Origin: Flammeovirgaceae bacterium UBA4659
Lineage (GTDB): Bacteria; Bacteroidota; Bacteroidia; Cytophagales; Cyclobacteriaceae
Assembly: GCA_002405445.1 (NCBI GenBank)
Contig: DHLV01000076.1
Span: forward strand, 28,691 to 42,441
Reading direction: 5' to 3'
DNA: 13,751 bases
Part shown: piece after piece, positions 5,383 through 11,737 of the stretch
Position numbering within the stretch: the stretch's first letter is position 1
How the letters are laid out: each line of letters begins with the position of its first letter
Program-made: the position numbers and the translations under genes
The notes under the pieces: model-generated
Databases searched by the model: none
The model's input: only the letters and a program-made list of their open reading frames with translations
What the model was told of the DNA's origin: nothing

Positions 5383-5928
5383 ATGAAAAACATTATCGTC
5401 ATTCTATTTTGGTCTGCATTGCGCTACTCCTGCAAAGAGGTTTCTTTTCCGCAAGCCCAACCAGCGGGCATTTCTGCGCTCAAAGAAGTTCCGGCAGAAT
5501 TGCGGGGTGTGTACCAGGTGCGCGACCGCAAAACGGGAGAGTTGGGTGACACGCTCATTATTGAAGCTTGGGGCTACCGCGCTAAAGACAAAGACCAAAA
5601 AGATTGGCTGACCAACGGTTCGCTCAGCGATACGCTCGTGCTTAAAACGTACCAAAACTATTATTTCGTAAATTTTAAAACCAACAACCAATGGGTGCTG
5701 CGCGTGATTCAGCGGGAGGCAAACGGCAATTTAATGTTCATGAGCATCGACATTGGCGAAGAGAAAAGAGAAAAAGAAATCATCAGAAAGTTGAGAAAGA
5801 AATTGAGTGTGAAAGAACAGAAATACAAGTCTGATACCTTCTATCAAATCAATCCCACACAAGAAGAACTGGTAGCGCTAATCAAAGAAGGGTATTTCAC
5901 CGGGATACGATTGTTGAAGGTGAGGTAG
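5383..5928 (+). CDS. Hypothetical exported protein, possibly a lipoprotein
   Basis: 181 residues, not recognised. The start MKNIIVILFWSALRYSC gives a short hydrophobic segment followed by Cys17, as in a lipoprotein, but the residues before the cysteine (Arg14-Tyr15-Ser16) are a poor lipobox and the arginine interrupts the hydrophobic stretch, so the signal is doubtful. The mature part has LKEVPAELRGVYQV and alternating strand-like segments (TLIIEAWGYRAKDKD, DTLVLKTYQNYYFVNF, QWVLRVIQRE), suggesting a small beta-barrel or lipocalin-like fold. A basic helix, KREKEIIRKLRKKLSVKEQ, and FYQINPTQEELVALIKEGYF follow. The start is preceded by the inverted repeat at 5297-5364. No neighbour explains it, and it seems to be transcribed alone. 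Codon use looks like that of its neighbours. Confidence 0.6.
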   Translation: MKNIIVILFWSALRYSCKEVSFPQAQPAGISALKEVPAELRGVYQVRDRKTGELGDTLIIEAWGYRAKDKDQKDWLTNGSLSDTLVLKTYQNYYFVNFKTNNQWVLRVIQREANGNLMFMSIDIGEEKREKEIIRKLRKKLSVKEQKYKSDTFYQINPTQEELVALIKEGYFTGIRLLKVR

Positions 5929-6004
5929 GAACAAAATTCAGCCGATCCGGAGTTTCGCGACAAGCGGGGCATTTTTAAGAAGTTTCTGCTTCGACTTTCC
6001 CCAT

Positions 6005-6061
6005 GCATTTGGCAAATGCCATAGTTACGCATCTTGATAGCTATCGGGACCACTAGCGATA
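6005..6061. repeat. Two short palindromes in the spacer before the small membrane protein
   Basis: GCATTTG-G-CAAATGC (6005-6019) is a perfect 7-bp inverted repeat around one base. GATAGCTATC (6036-6045) is a perfect 10-bp palindrome within TTGATAGCTATCGGGAC, close to a motif (CCCGATAGCTATCGGG) that I recall as a frequent intergenic element in Bacteroidota. The whole spacer 5929-6130 shows no credible gene. Confidence 0.5.
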
Positions 6062-6091
6062 TCAAATCTCCGCCCGCCAACTGAGAAAACT

Positions 6092-6099
6092 TAAATTTG
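6092..6099 (+). promoter_or_regulatory. Possible -7 box before the small membrane protein gene
   Basis: TAAATTTG is a perfect TAnnTTTG, 31 bases before the ATG at 6131. No TTTG stands at the expected distance upstream, so only half of a promoter is seen. Confidence 0.25.
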
Positions 6100-6130
6100 A
6101 TTTCATACCGTTTGGGTTTAAATTGCAACG

Positions 6131-6508
6131 ATGTTTAAACGACTGCTTGTTTATCTTATTCTTTCTAGCATGATGCTTCATTGTGCAGGCAGGCTGGGTC
6201 TTTTGGACAGTCTTTATCAACAACGGCATAGAATAGCTTATAATTTGGGCTTAATTGCTGAAATACCAATTGCCATTTGTAGCGGTGACTACGACTTTGA
6301 TGATAAAATTAAATTTCAATCAGGTGACGCGGATGAAACTGAAATACCCATTAGCTATCAGTTGAGAGACATAACACTTTTTGTTGTCAACGATGATTTT
6401 AGTTTGAGTTATGAGCCATACATTCTTAGTGCCGCAGTTAACGTACAGCATAAAGTAAATCCATACCTGAGTCCGCCCCGGGTTATTTTCCAACCGCCCA
6501 AAATATAG
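6131..6508 (+). CDS. Small membrane-anchored or exported hypothetical protein preceding a TonB receptor
   Basis: 125 residues. MFKRLLVYLILSSMMLHCAG is a positively charged start plus a hydrophobic segment. Cys18 follows Met-Leu-His, which is not a proper lipobox, so an anchor or ordinary signal peptide is more likely than lipidation. Then come RLGLLDSLYQQRHRIAYNLG and AEIPIAICSGDYDFDD, and the protein ends in SPPRVIFQPPKI. The IA-N-L...P...C pattern and the PP-rich end resemble small Bacteroidota proteins usually found just before TonB receptors, some of which keep extra cysteines and are suspected of copper handling. That comparison is from memory, and here only Cys18 and Cys50 remain. The receptor gene begins 69 bases downstream through a structured spacer. 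The function is unknown; it may assist receptor function or metal handling. Confidence 0.65.
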   Translation: MFKRLLVYLILSSMMLHCAGRLGLLDSLYQQRHRIAYNLGLIAEIPIAICSGDYDFDDKIKFQSGDADETEIPISYQLRDITLFVVNDDFSLSYEPYILSAAVNVQHKVNPYLSPPRVIFQPPKI

Positions 6509-6563
6509 TTGTAACATTTTCTAAGTTCCGCATAGCGGACGAGTTTTTCTATTTACAACTATA
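6504..6563 (+). promoter_or_regulatory. Nested stem-loops between the small protein and the receptor gene
   Basis: The outer stem TATAGTTGTAA (6504-6514) pairs perfectly over 11 bp with TTACAACTATA (6553-6563). Inside it lies a small hairpin, TCCGC-ATA-GCGGA (6527-6539), followed by GAGTTTTT. The inner hairpin plus T-run looks like a weak intrinsic terminator, and the outer stem includes the stop codon of the upstream gene and ends 14 bases before the receptor ATG. The layout suits attenuation of receptor expression. Confidence 0.5.
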
Positions 6564-6577
6564 ACCTTACTAAAATC

Positions 6578-8956
6578 ATGAAATCAGTTTCATGGGCAGC
6601 CACCTGCCTGTTATTTCCATTTTTCACGTATTCGCAAAGCATTATTAAAGGTCGGGTAACCGATAAATCAACAAATGCACCGGTTGCATACACCAATGTA
6701 ACAGTCTTAAATTCTTCCAATGGCACAAGCGCGGATGGCGAGGGCAACTTTACACTCAGCATCCAGAAAGGAACCTACTATATTTTGTTCAGTGCGGTGG
6801 GCTACGCTTCCATTGTACAATCTGTAATAGTATCTGACACTCCAACAGAGCTAAACATTGCGCTGGAAGATGCCACTCAAACGCTGAATGAGGTAATCGT
6901 TACTGCCAATAAGCGAGAGGAAGATATCGTAAAAGTCTCCACTTCCATTACTTCACTATCTGCTAAGGAGATTGAAGACACCCGAACTTGGGGGCTTGGC
7001 GGACTGACCGCTTTAGTGCCCAACTACACCTACCAGGAATTAGGCGTTCCCTTTCAACAAGTACAGTCTATTCGCGGTATACAGGTGTTTAGCGAAAATC
7101 CCGCAGTATCAACCTACATAGATGATGTGAACAACATTGACATTTTAGCCAACGGGTTTGCATTTACCGACATTGAAAGAATAGAAGTTTTGCGTGGCCC
7201 TCAGGGTACTTTGTTTGGACGTAATGCAATGGGTGGGGTTATAAACATCATTACTAAAAAGCCTACGAACCGAACAACCGGATTTGCAGAATTGGGCGTA
7301 GGAAATTTGGGTTTGCAACGACATAGTTTGGGTTTCAAAACACCCATTATCAAGGATAAATTATTCTTTGGCGTGAACGGGCTTTTCCAAACCCAAGATG
7401 GCTATTGGAAAAATGACACAACAGGCACTGGCGCAACGGATGGAAGGGCAAACGGTAAACTCGTGGGCGGTGAAAAAAATGTGTATGGTAATGTGGTCTT
7501 ACGATGGCTACCAAATTCACGTCTCAGTTTCACTTTAAATCTGAAAGGCCAACGCGATTGGAGTAACAATACCGGCTTTTTTGTTTCACAACCGGACAGA
7601 GACTTGGCTCTTGCCAATCCTGATAAAATAAGTTTGAAAAGAGTGGGCGAGCATGAACGAAAAATTTTAAACACTTCCATAGTAACTAAGTACTATGCTG
7701 GCAAGTTCACAATTACTTCTATTTCCGCGTACCAAACAATTGATTTGTCGTTTAAAGATATTGACTTTCCAGGTTTTTATCATTCATTCTATAAAAGTGC
7801 CATTGGAGAAAAATTACCACCGCAAGAAGTATTTAGTCAAGAGCTGCGGATCAACTCAAACTCGGAGAGTAAACTTCAGTATACGGCTGGATTCTATGGC
7901 TTCTCCCAAGTGGGTTATGAGCCATCTACCAACTTAGCTTTTGAGTTGGCTCCCAATACGTATTCCATTTTCCGAAACAGGAGCAATAACTTTGGGCTGG
8001 CAGGCTTTGGTGAATTGAGTTATAAAGTTACAGAACAGTTGAAAGCCACCGCAGGTTTGCGCTATGACTATGAAAAGCGCGAAGCCACTTTTAACGGATT
8101 TGGCGATGCTTCTTTTGTTGGCGGTGTGTTTACACAACTTAAACCAGACACTACGGTAAGTGGCAATTACTCGGCTATCTCACCAAAGATTTCACTAAAC
8201 TATGCGCTGAATGATCGCTCTAACATCTACATTACTTATTCAAGAGGTTTTCGTGCAGGTGGTGTAAATGCGCAAAAAGTTCCAGCCAATGCCCGTCAAA
8301 CTTTTAATCCTGAATACTCCAATAACTATGAAATCGGATACAAAACATTTTTAACCAATAACAAATTAAGCATTGGAACGTCTGCGTTTTTGATTCAATG
8401 GAATGATCTACAATTCTTTAATTTGGTTGCCCCGTTCACGTATGCAAGAGAAAATGTAGGCGATGCCCTTTCCACAGGTTTTGAATTGGAAGTTTCAGCA
8501 ATACCATTCAGAGGTTTGCAGTTAGATGGAAGTTTAGGTGTGAACGAAACAATCACAAGAGAGTTTGACTTAAAACGAGTAAACTTTGGTACCAGTGTCG
8601 AAACGACTACGCCAATTGGTGGTAAGCGGCTTTCCAACGCCCCTAGTCATACTATTTTCTTCGGTGCTCAATATGAATATGCGATTTCTAAAAAGTTGAA
8701 AGCAATTGTTCGTGGTGAAGTTCGCAATTTGGGAAGTTACTATACCGACATTCAAAACAAAATTGAGCAGCCTGGCTATACGCTTATCAATTCAAGGGTT
8801 GGTATGGTTTACGGCAATTACAGCCTTTTCTTTTGGGTGCAGAACCTGAACAACGAAAGGTATTTGGCTTTTGGCAATCCCGATAGCAGTTTCGGTAAGA
8901 GTGTGAGAACGGCCGCACCGAGAACGCTGGGCGTTACTCTTAGTGTAAAATTCTAA
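6578..8956 (+). CDS. TonB-dependent outer-membrane receptor with carboxypeptidase-regulatory-like domain
   Basis: 792 residues, complete. A signal peptide (1-19, FTYS/Q) precedes a CarboxypepD_reg-like beta-sandwich (about 21-98: IIKGRVTDKSTNAPVAYTNV ... DGEGNFTLSI ... VGYAS). The TonB-box region LNEVIVTANKREED (103-116) follows, then the plug (about 118-235) with RGPQGTLFGRNAMGGVINI (206-224), and a 22-strand barrel ending in aromatic VKF. The plug/barrel style is that of FyuA-like and other siderophore receptors, not of the SusC glycan group, whose SusD partner is also missing here. It should import a small chelate or cofactor using TonB energy. The downstream DJ-1/PfpI lipoproteins, PepSY protein and YHS domain suggest a metal-containing ligand. 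The next gene begins 48 bases downstream after a hairpin, so read-through expression is likely. Confidence 0.93.
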   Translation: MKSVSWAATCLLFPFFTYSQSIIKGRVTDKSTNAPVAYTNVTVLNSSNGTSADGEGNFTLSIQKGTYYILFSAVGYASIVQSVIVSDTPTELNIALEDATQTLNEVIVTANKREEDIVKVSTSITSLSAKEIEDTRTWGLGGLTALVPNYTYQELGVPFQQVQSIRGIQVFSENPAVSTYIDDVNNIDILANGFAFTDIERIEVLRGPQGTLFGRNAMGGVINIITKKPTNRTTGFAELGVGNLGLQRHSLGFKTPIIKDKLFFGVNGLFQTQDGYWKNDTTGTGATDGRANGKLVGGEKNVYGNVVLRWLPNSRLSFTLNLKGQRDWSNNTGFFVSQPDRDLALANPDKISLKRVGEHERKILNTSIVTKYYAGKFTITSISAYQTIDLSFKDIDFPGFYHSFYKSAIGEKLPPQEVFSQELRINSNSESKLQYTAGFYGFSQVGYEPSTNLAFELAPNTYSIFRNRSNNFGLAGFGELSYKVTEQLKATAGLRYDYEKREATFNGFGDASFVGGVFTQLKPDTTVSGNYSAISPKISLNYALNDRSNIYITYSRGFRAGGVNAQKVPANARQTFNPEYSNNYEIGYKTFLTNNKLSIGTSAFLIQWNDLQFFNLVAPFTYARENVGDALSTGFELEVSAIPFRGLQLDGSLGVNETITREFDLKRVNFGTSVETTTPIGGKRLSNAPSHTIFFGAQYEYAISKKLKAIVRGEVRNLGSYYTDIQNKIEQPGYTLINSRVGMVYGNYSLFFWVQNLNNERYLAFGNPDSSFGKSVRTAAPRTLGVTLSVKF

Positions 8957-8964
8957 TCTAATTC

Positions 8965-8991
8965 ATGGGGAGTGTGAGCAACACTCTCCAT
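8965..8991 (+). terminator. Strong 11-bp hairpin in the receptor / DJ-1 spacer (attenuator or mRNA-processing element)
   Basis: ATGGGGAGTGT (8965-8975), loop GAGCA, ACACTCTCCAT (8981-8991): eleven pairs with one G-U wobble. It starts nine bases after the receptor stop and ends 13 bases before the next ATG. No T-run follows, so it is not a canonical terminator; it may limit read-through or protect the 3' end of the receptor message so that the receptor is made in excess of the downstream lipoproteins. Confidence 0.6.
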
Positions 8992-9004
8992 ATATAATTC
9001 CCAT

Positions 9005-9880
9005 ATGAAAAGTCTAGTTATCATAAGTTTCAGCCTAGTACTTCTAGCCTGTAACCACGAGCAAAAACACGCAGCGCCTATTGCTATTGACAAATATTCA
9101 AAGAGCGATTCAATCATATTCGAGCAATTGCCGGACACAATTAAAGAGGAGAACCATTCCATGATAATGGATGCAATTTTGGGAAAACCAAAACATACTA
9201 TCAAGACCATTGGGATTTTAGTATATGATGGTGTGAATGATCTGGATATGATGGGCCCTCGGTATGTATTTGGTCAGGCGGGTGCCCAAGTACAGTTAAT
9301 TGCACGAAATCTGGGAAATGTAAAAACGGTGATGGGTGTGCAAATCGTACCCGATAATGTAATTGACTCCGTCAATCAGTTAGACATACTGGTCATACCG
9401 GGTGGTTTTACAGGAACAATTCAAGCGGTGTATGATGGACAATTGCATGATTGGATTCGCAAAATCGATAAAGGCACAACGTATACCGCTGGCGTTTGTT
9501 CCGGGGTTTGGGTACTCGGTGCAACCGGCTTATTAGAAGGTAAACGAGCTTCAACCAACTGGTATCGAGAAGAAGAATTCTTGAAAAAATTCAAAGCTAT
9601 TCCTGCTAATGAGCGCTACACTCGTGATGGCAAATACTGGACGAGTGCAGGTGTTACTGCCGGTATGGACATGTCACTTGCCATATTGAACGACAACTGG
9701 GGCGAGAAATATACGCAAGGAGTTATGCTCGATATGGAGTACGACCCTGCACCACCCATTACGGGTGGCACTCCGGAAAAAACTAATTTTCTGGTGGAAT
9801 GGATGATGAACGCCATGTATGATGCAGGCGTAAATCCACTTATGGATAGTTTAGAAAATAGAATGAAAAGTAAACCATGA
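9005..9880 (+). CDS. DJ-1/PfpI-family lipoprotein (isonitrile-hydratase-like), first copy
   Basis: 291 residues. MKSLVIISFSLVLLAC has a good lipobox (LLAC, Cys16), so it is a membrane-anchored lipoprotein. A polar spacer (17-66) leads into a DJ-1/PfpI domain starting KTIGILVYDGVNDLDMMGP, with LDILVIPGGF, the nucleophile elbow AGVCSGVWVLGATGLL (Cys165) and the signature YWTSAGVTAGMDMSLAIL. That last signature and the GP near the start are shared with isonitrile hydratase (InhA) and with AraC-type DJ-1 regulators, but there is no HTH domain. A position usually His in THW is Asn185 (TNW), so activity may differ from the second copy. The gene is a clear paralogue of the one starting at 10599. It overlaps the PepSY gene by ATGA (9877-9880). 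The enzyme substrate is unknown; processing of the receptor's ligand is my inference. Confidence 0.88.
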   Translation: MKSLVIISFSLVLLACNHEQKHAAPIAIDKYSKSDSIIFEQLPDTIKEENHSMIMDAILGKPKHTIKTIGILVYDGVNDLDMMGPRYVFGQAGAQVQLIARNLGNVKTVMGVQIVPDNVIDSVNQLDILVIPGGFTGTIQAVYDGQLHDWIRKIDKGTTYTAGVCSGVWVLGATGLLEGKRASTNWYREEEFLKKFKAIPANERYTRDGKYWTSAGVTAGMDMSLAILNDNWGEKYTQGVMLDMEYDPAPPITGGTPEKTNFLVEWMMNAMYDAGVNPLMDSLENRMKSKP

Positions 9881-10602
9881 CCAAAGCTTCCTTTCAGCGA
9901 TATGTTCGAAAAGCTCACCGCTACCTTGGCGTGCTGCTTGGTATTCAGTTTTTATTCTGGACGATAGGCGGTTTATATTTCAGTTGGACAAAAATTGAAG
10001 AAGTGCGAGGTGAAAATCTGCGTAAAAAAGAATCGTTGGTGCAACCGCAGGAACTAACGATATCTTTAGCCGATGTGCTGCCCACGTTACAAGCGGATTC
10101 AATCAGTAAACTATCTGTATCACATGTGTTGGGCGAAGCACACTACCAGGTCACTTACTTTCAGCAAGGCTTTGAGAAAATTACTTTGATCCATGCAGCC
10201 ACAGGCGCGATTCGAAAGCCTTTAACTGAATCCGAAGCGGTTGAGGTAGCAAAACAATCTTTTCTGCAGCCGGCCACGGTATCAAGTGTTGCTTATATTA
10301 CTAAAACTAACGGACATCATGAATATCGGGAAAAGCCGCTACCCGCCTATGCTGTTACTTTTAGCCATCCTAGCAATACAACAGTTTATGTTTCAGCAGA
10401 GCTTGGCACTGTGCAATCGTACCGGAACAACACGTGGCGTATTTTCGATTTTCTCTGGATGCTGCACATAATGGACTTTGAGAACCGAGACAACATCAAC
10501 AACTGGCTGCTACGGGCTTTTTCTACATTCGGTTTGATTACCCTGCTCTCCGGTTTTACACTTTACTTCATCACCTCACGAAAAATAATATTCACAAAAT
10601 GA
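9877..10602 (+). CDS. PepSY domain membrane protein with two transmembrane helices
   Basis: 241 residues. The start RYVRKAHRYLGVLLGIQFLF plus WTIGGLYFSW gives the PepSY-associated first helix (about 15-37) with His14 (HRYLG). A periplasmic part (38-205) has a PepSY-like repeat with a helix TESEAVEVAKQSF and strands. WMLHIMDFENRDN contains His197, and the second helix (about 211-233) precedes a short cytoplasmic tail, TSRKIIFTK. Larger PepSY_TM proteins such as FoxB and PiuB reduce ferric siderophores in the periplasm using haem held by helix histidines. This mini-version keeps a histidine near each helix, so a similar electron-transfer or metal-release role is plausible but unproven. It is wedged between two DJ-1/PfpI lipoprotein genes with 4-base overlaps on both sides, which strongly implies a joint function. 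Confidence 0.85.
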   Translation: MTKASFQRYVRKAHRYLGVLLGIQFLFWTIGGLYFSWTKIEEVRGENLRKKESLVQPQELTISLADVLPTLQADSISKLSVSHVLGEAHYQVTYFQQGFEKITLIHAATGAIRKPLTESEAVEVAKQSFLQPATVSSVAYITKTNGHHEYREKPLPAYAVTFSHPSNTTVYVSAELGTVQSYRNNTWRIFDFLWMLHIMDFENRDNINNWLLRAFSTFGLITLLSGFTLYFITSRKIIFTK

Positions 10603-11549
10603 AAAATATATTTACAATTTTCATCATCTCCCTTTTTTGTTTTACAAGTTGTGATCAAAAGGAGCAGGCCCGCACACAGACACATCAAGATTTGATGGAC
10701 AAACTGGGTAAACCAACAAAAGAGATAAAAACCATTGGGATTTTACTTTATGATGGTTATACAACATTAGATGCGATGGGCCCTTATCAAGTATTGAGCG
10801 AGATGATGGGCACAAAGGTATTTTTTGTTTCCAAGCAAACAGGTATGGTAGCGACTATGAACGGCATGAAGGTAGAGGTAACACGCTCATTTGCCGACAC
10901 TGATAGTCTAGATGTGTTGGTCATACCCGGTGGCTTTAGAGAAACGTATCAGGCTGCGCGGGACACTGCCATCTTGAATTGGATAAGAAAGATAGACGCA
11001 ACCACCACCTACACCGCCAGTGTTTGCACAGGTGCGTGGATATTAGAAGCAACGGGCTTGATAAAGGACAAACAGGTAACCACGCACTGGTGGGGCAAAA
11101 CGTACTTGAGAGAGAAGGGAGTGAATGTACAAGACAAGCGCTGGGTACGCGATGGAAAGTACTGGACGAGTGCTGGCGTAACCGCTGGGATGGACATGTG
11201 CCTGGCGATGGTGGCCGATATTCGTGGTGAGAAATTTGCAAAAACGGCCATGCTTGATTTAGAATACGACCCAAAGCCACCATTTGCAGGAGGCAGCGAG
11301 CATAACACGGATAAAGAAATTGTAGACATTATGCGCCAGATGTATGATATGGGTATGGAGCGTGTGATAAATCCTACTGCGCAATCCGTAATCGTGTTAA
11401 CAACTGATATTGATCCCGTGTGTCACATGTCTGTCGCAGCTGGGCATGCCGATGCAGTTCGGTATAAAAATGATGTATACGGCTTTTGCTCGCACATGTG
11501 TAAAGAGTCGTTTGTAAAAGACCCGAAGAGATTTTTGAGTAAAAAGTAA
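10599..11549 (+). CDS. DJ-1/PfpI-family lipoprotein fused to a C-terminal YHS metal-binding domain
   Basis: 316 residues. MKNIFTIFIISLFCFTSC gives a signal peptide and lipidated Cys18. The DJ-1/PfpI domain (about 42-255) contains KTIGILLYDGYTTLDAMGP, LDVLVIPGGF, the elbow ASVCTGAWILEATGL (Cys143), TTHWW (His163) and YWTSAGVTAGMDMCLAM. Residues 269-316 are a YHS domain: DPVCHMSV, then YGFCSHMCKESFVKDPKRF, with Cys275, Cys297 and Cys301 as likely metal ligands. YHS domains occur in copper and heavy-metal proteins such as P-type ATPases and metal chaperones. Here the domain would sit at the membrane surface outside the cytoplasm. The fusion links a probable ligand-processing enzyme with metal capture. 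The start overlaps the PepSY stop (ATGA 10599-10602). No clear terminator follows. Confidence 0.9.
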   Translation: MKNIFTIFIISLFCFTSCDQKEQARTQTHQDLMDKLGKPTKEIKTIGILLYDGYTTLDAMGPYQVLSEMMGTKVFFVSKQTGMVATMNGMKVEVTRSFADTDSLDVLVIPGGFRETYQAARDTAILNWIRKIDATTTYTASVCTGAWILEATGLIKDKQVTTHWWGKTYLREKGVNVQDKRWVRDGKYWTSAGVTAGMDMCLAMVADIRGEKFAKTAMLDLEYDPKPPFAGGSEHNTDKEIVDIMRQMYDMGMERVINPTAQSVIVLTTDIDPVCHMSVAAGHADAVRYKNDVYGFCSHMCKESFVKDPKRFLSKK

Positions 11550-11737
11550 GCCCGGACTATATTAAAGAGTAAACTGTTCGTACACACACTGGCTGTACGC
11601 ACTTACAGCCCACAACCAAAGCCAGTCAATAATTGCGCTAGTGTAGTGTCATCGGACAATTTAGCTGAATTATCATATCAACGTGGGCAGTGACTTGTTT
11701 CGAAAATTTTGCATGTCGTAAGCACAAACGTTGACAA
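11550..11737. other. Convergent spacer with a small hairpin
   Basis: This 188-base gap lies between convergent genes and contains no credible ORF. GGCTGT (11591-11596) pairs with ACAGCC (11605-11610), and CTGGCT/AGCCAG gives an alternative pairing. TCAACGT (11678-11684) and ACGTTGA (11728-11734) form a long-range inverted repeat. There is no T-run after any stem, so termination here is not evident. Confidence 0.35.

Noticed and set aside
5844..6128. 94-residue minus-strand frame covering the spacer before the small membrane protein
   Set aside because: It overlaps the end of the 181-residue gene, runs through palindromic repeats, lacks a promoter and recognisable domain, and looks like translated repeat sequence.
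6578..8956. SusC-type glycan receptor
   Set aside because: The length of 792 residues and the siderophore-type plug do not fit SusC, and no SusD-like gene is adjacent.
9005..11549. Bacteroidota surface-export signal on the two DJ-1 lipoproteins
   Set aside because: The residues after the lipidated cysteines (NHEQKH and DQKEQA) do not give a clear acidic export motif, so surface exposure is left open and not called.
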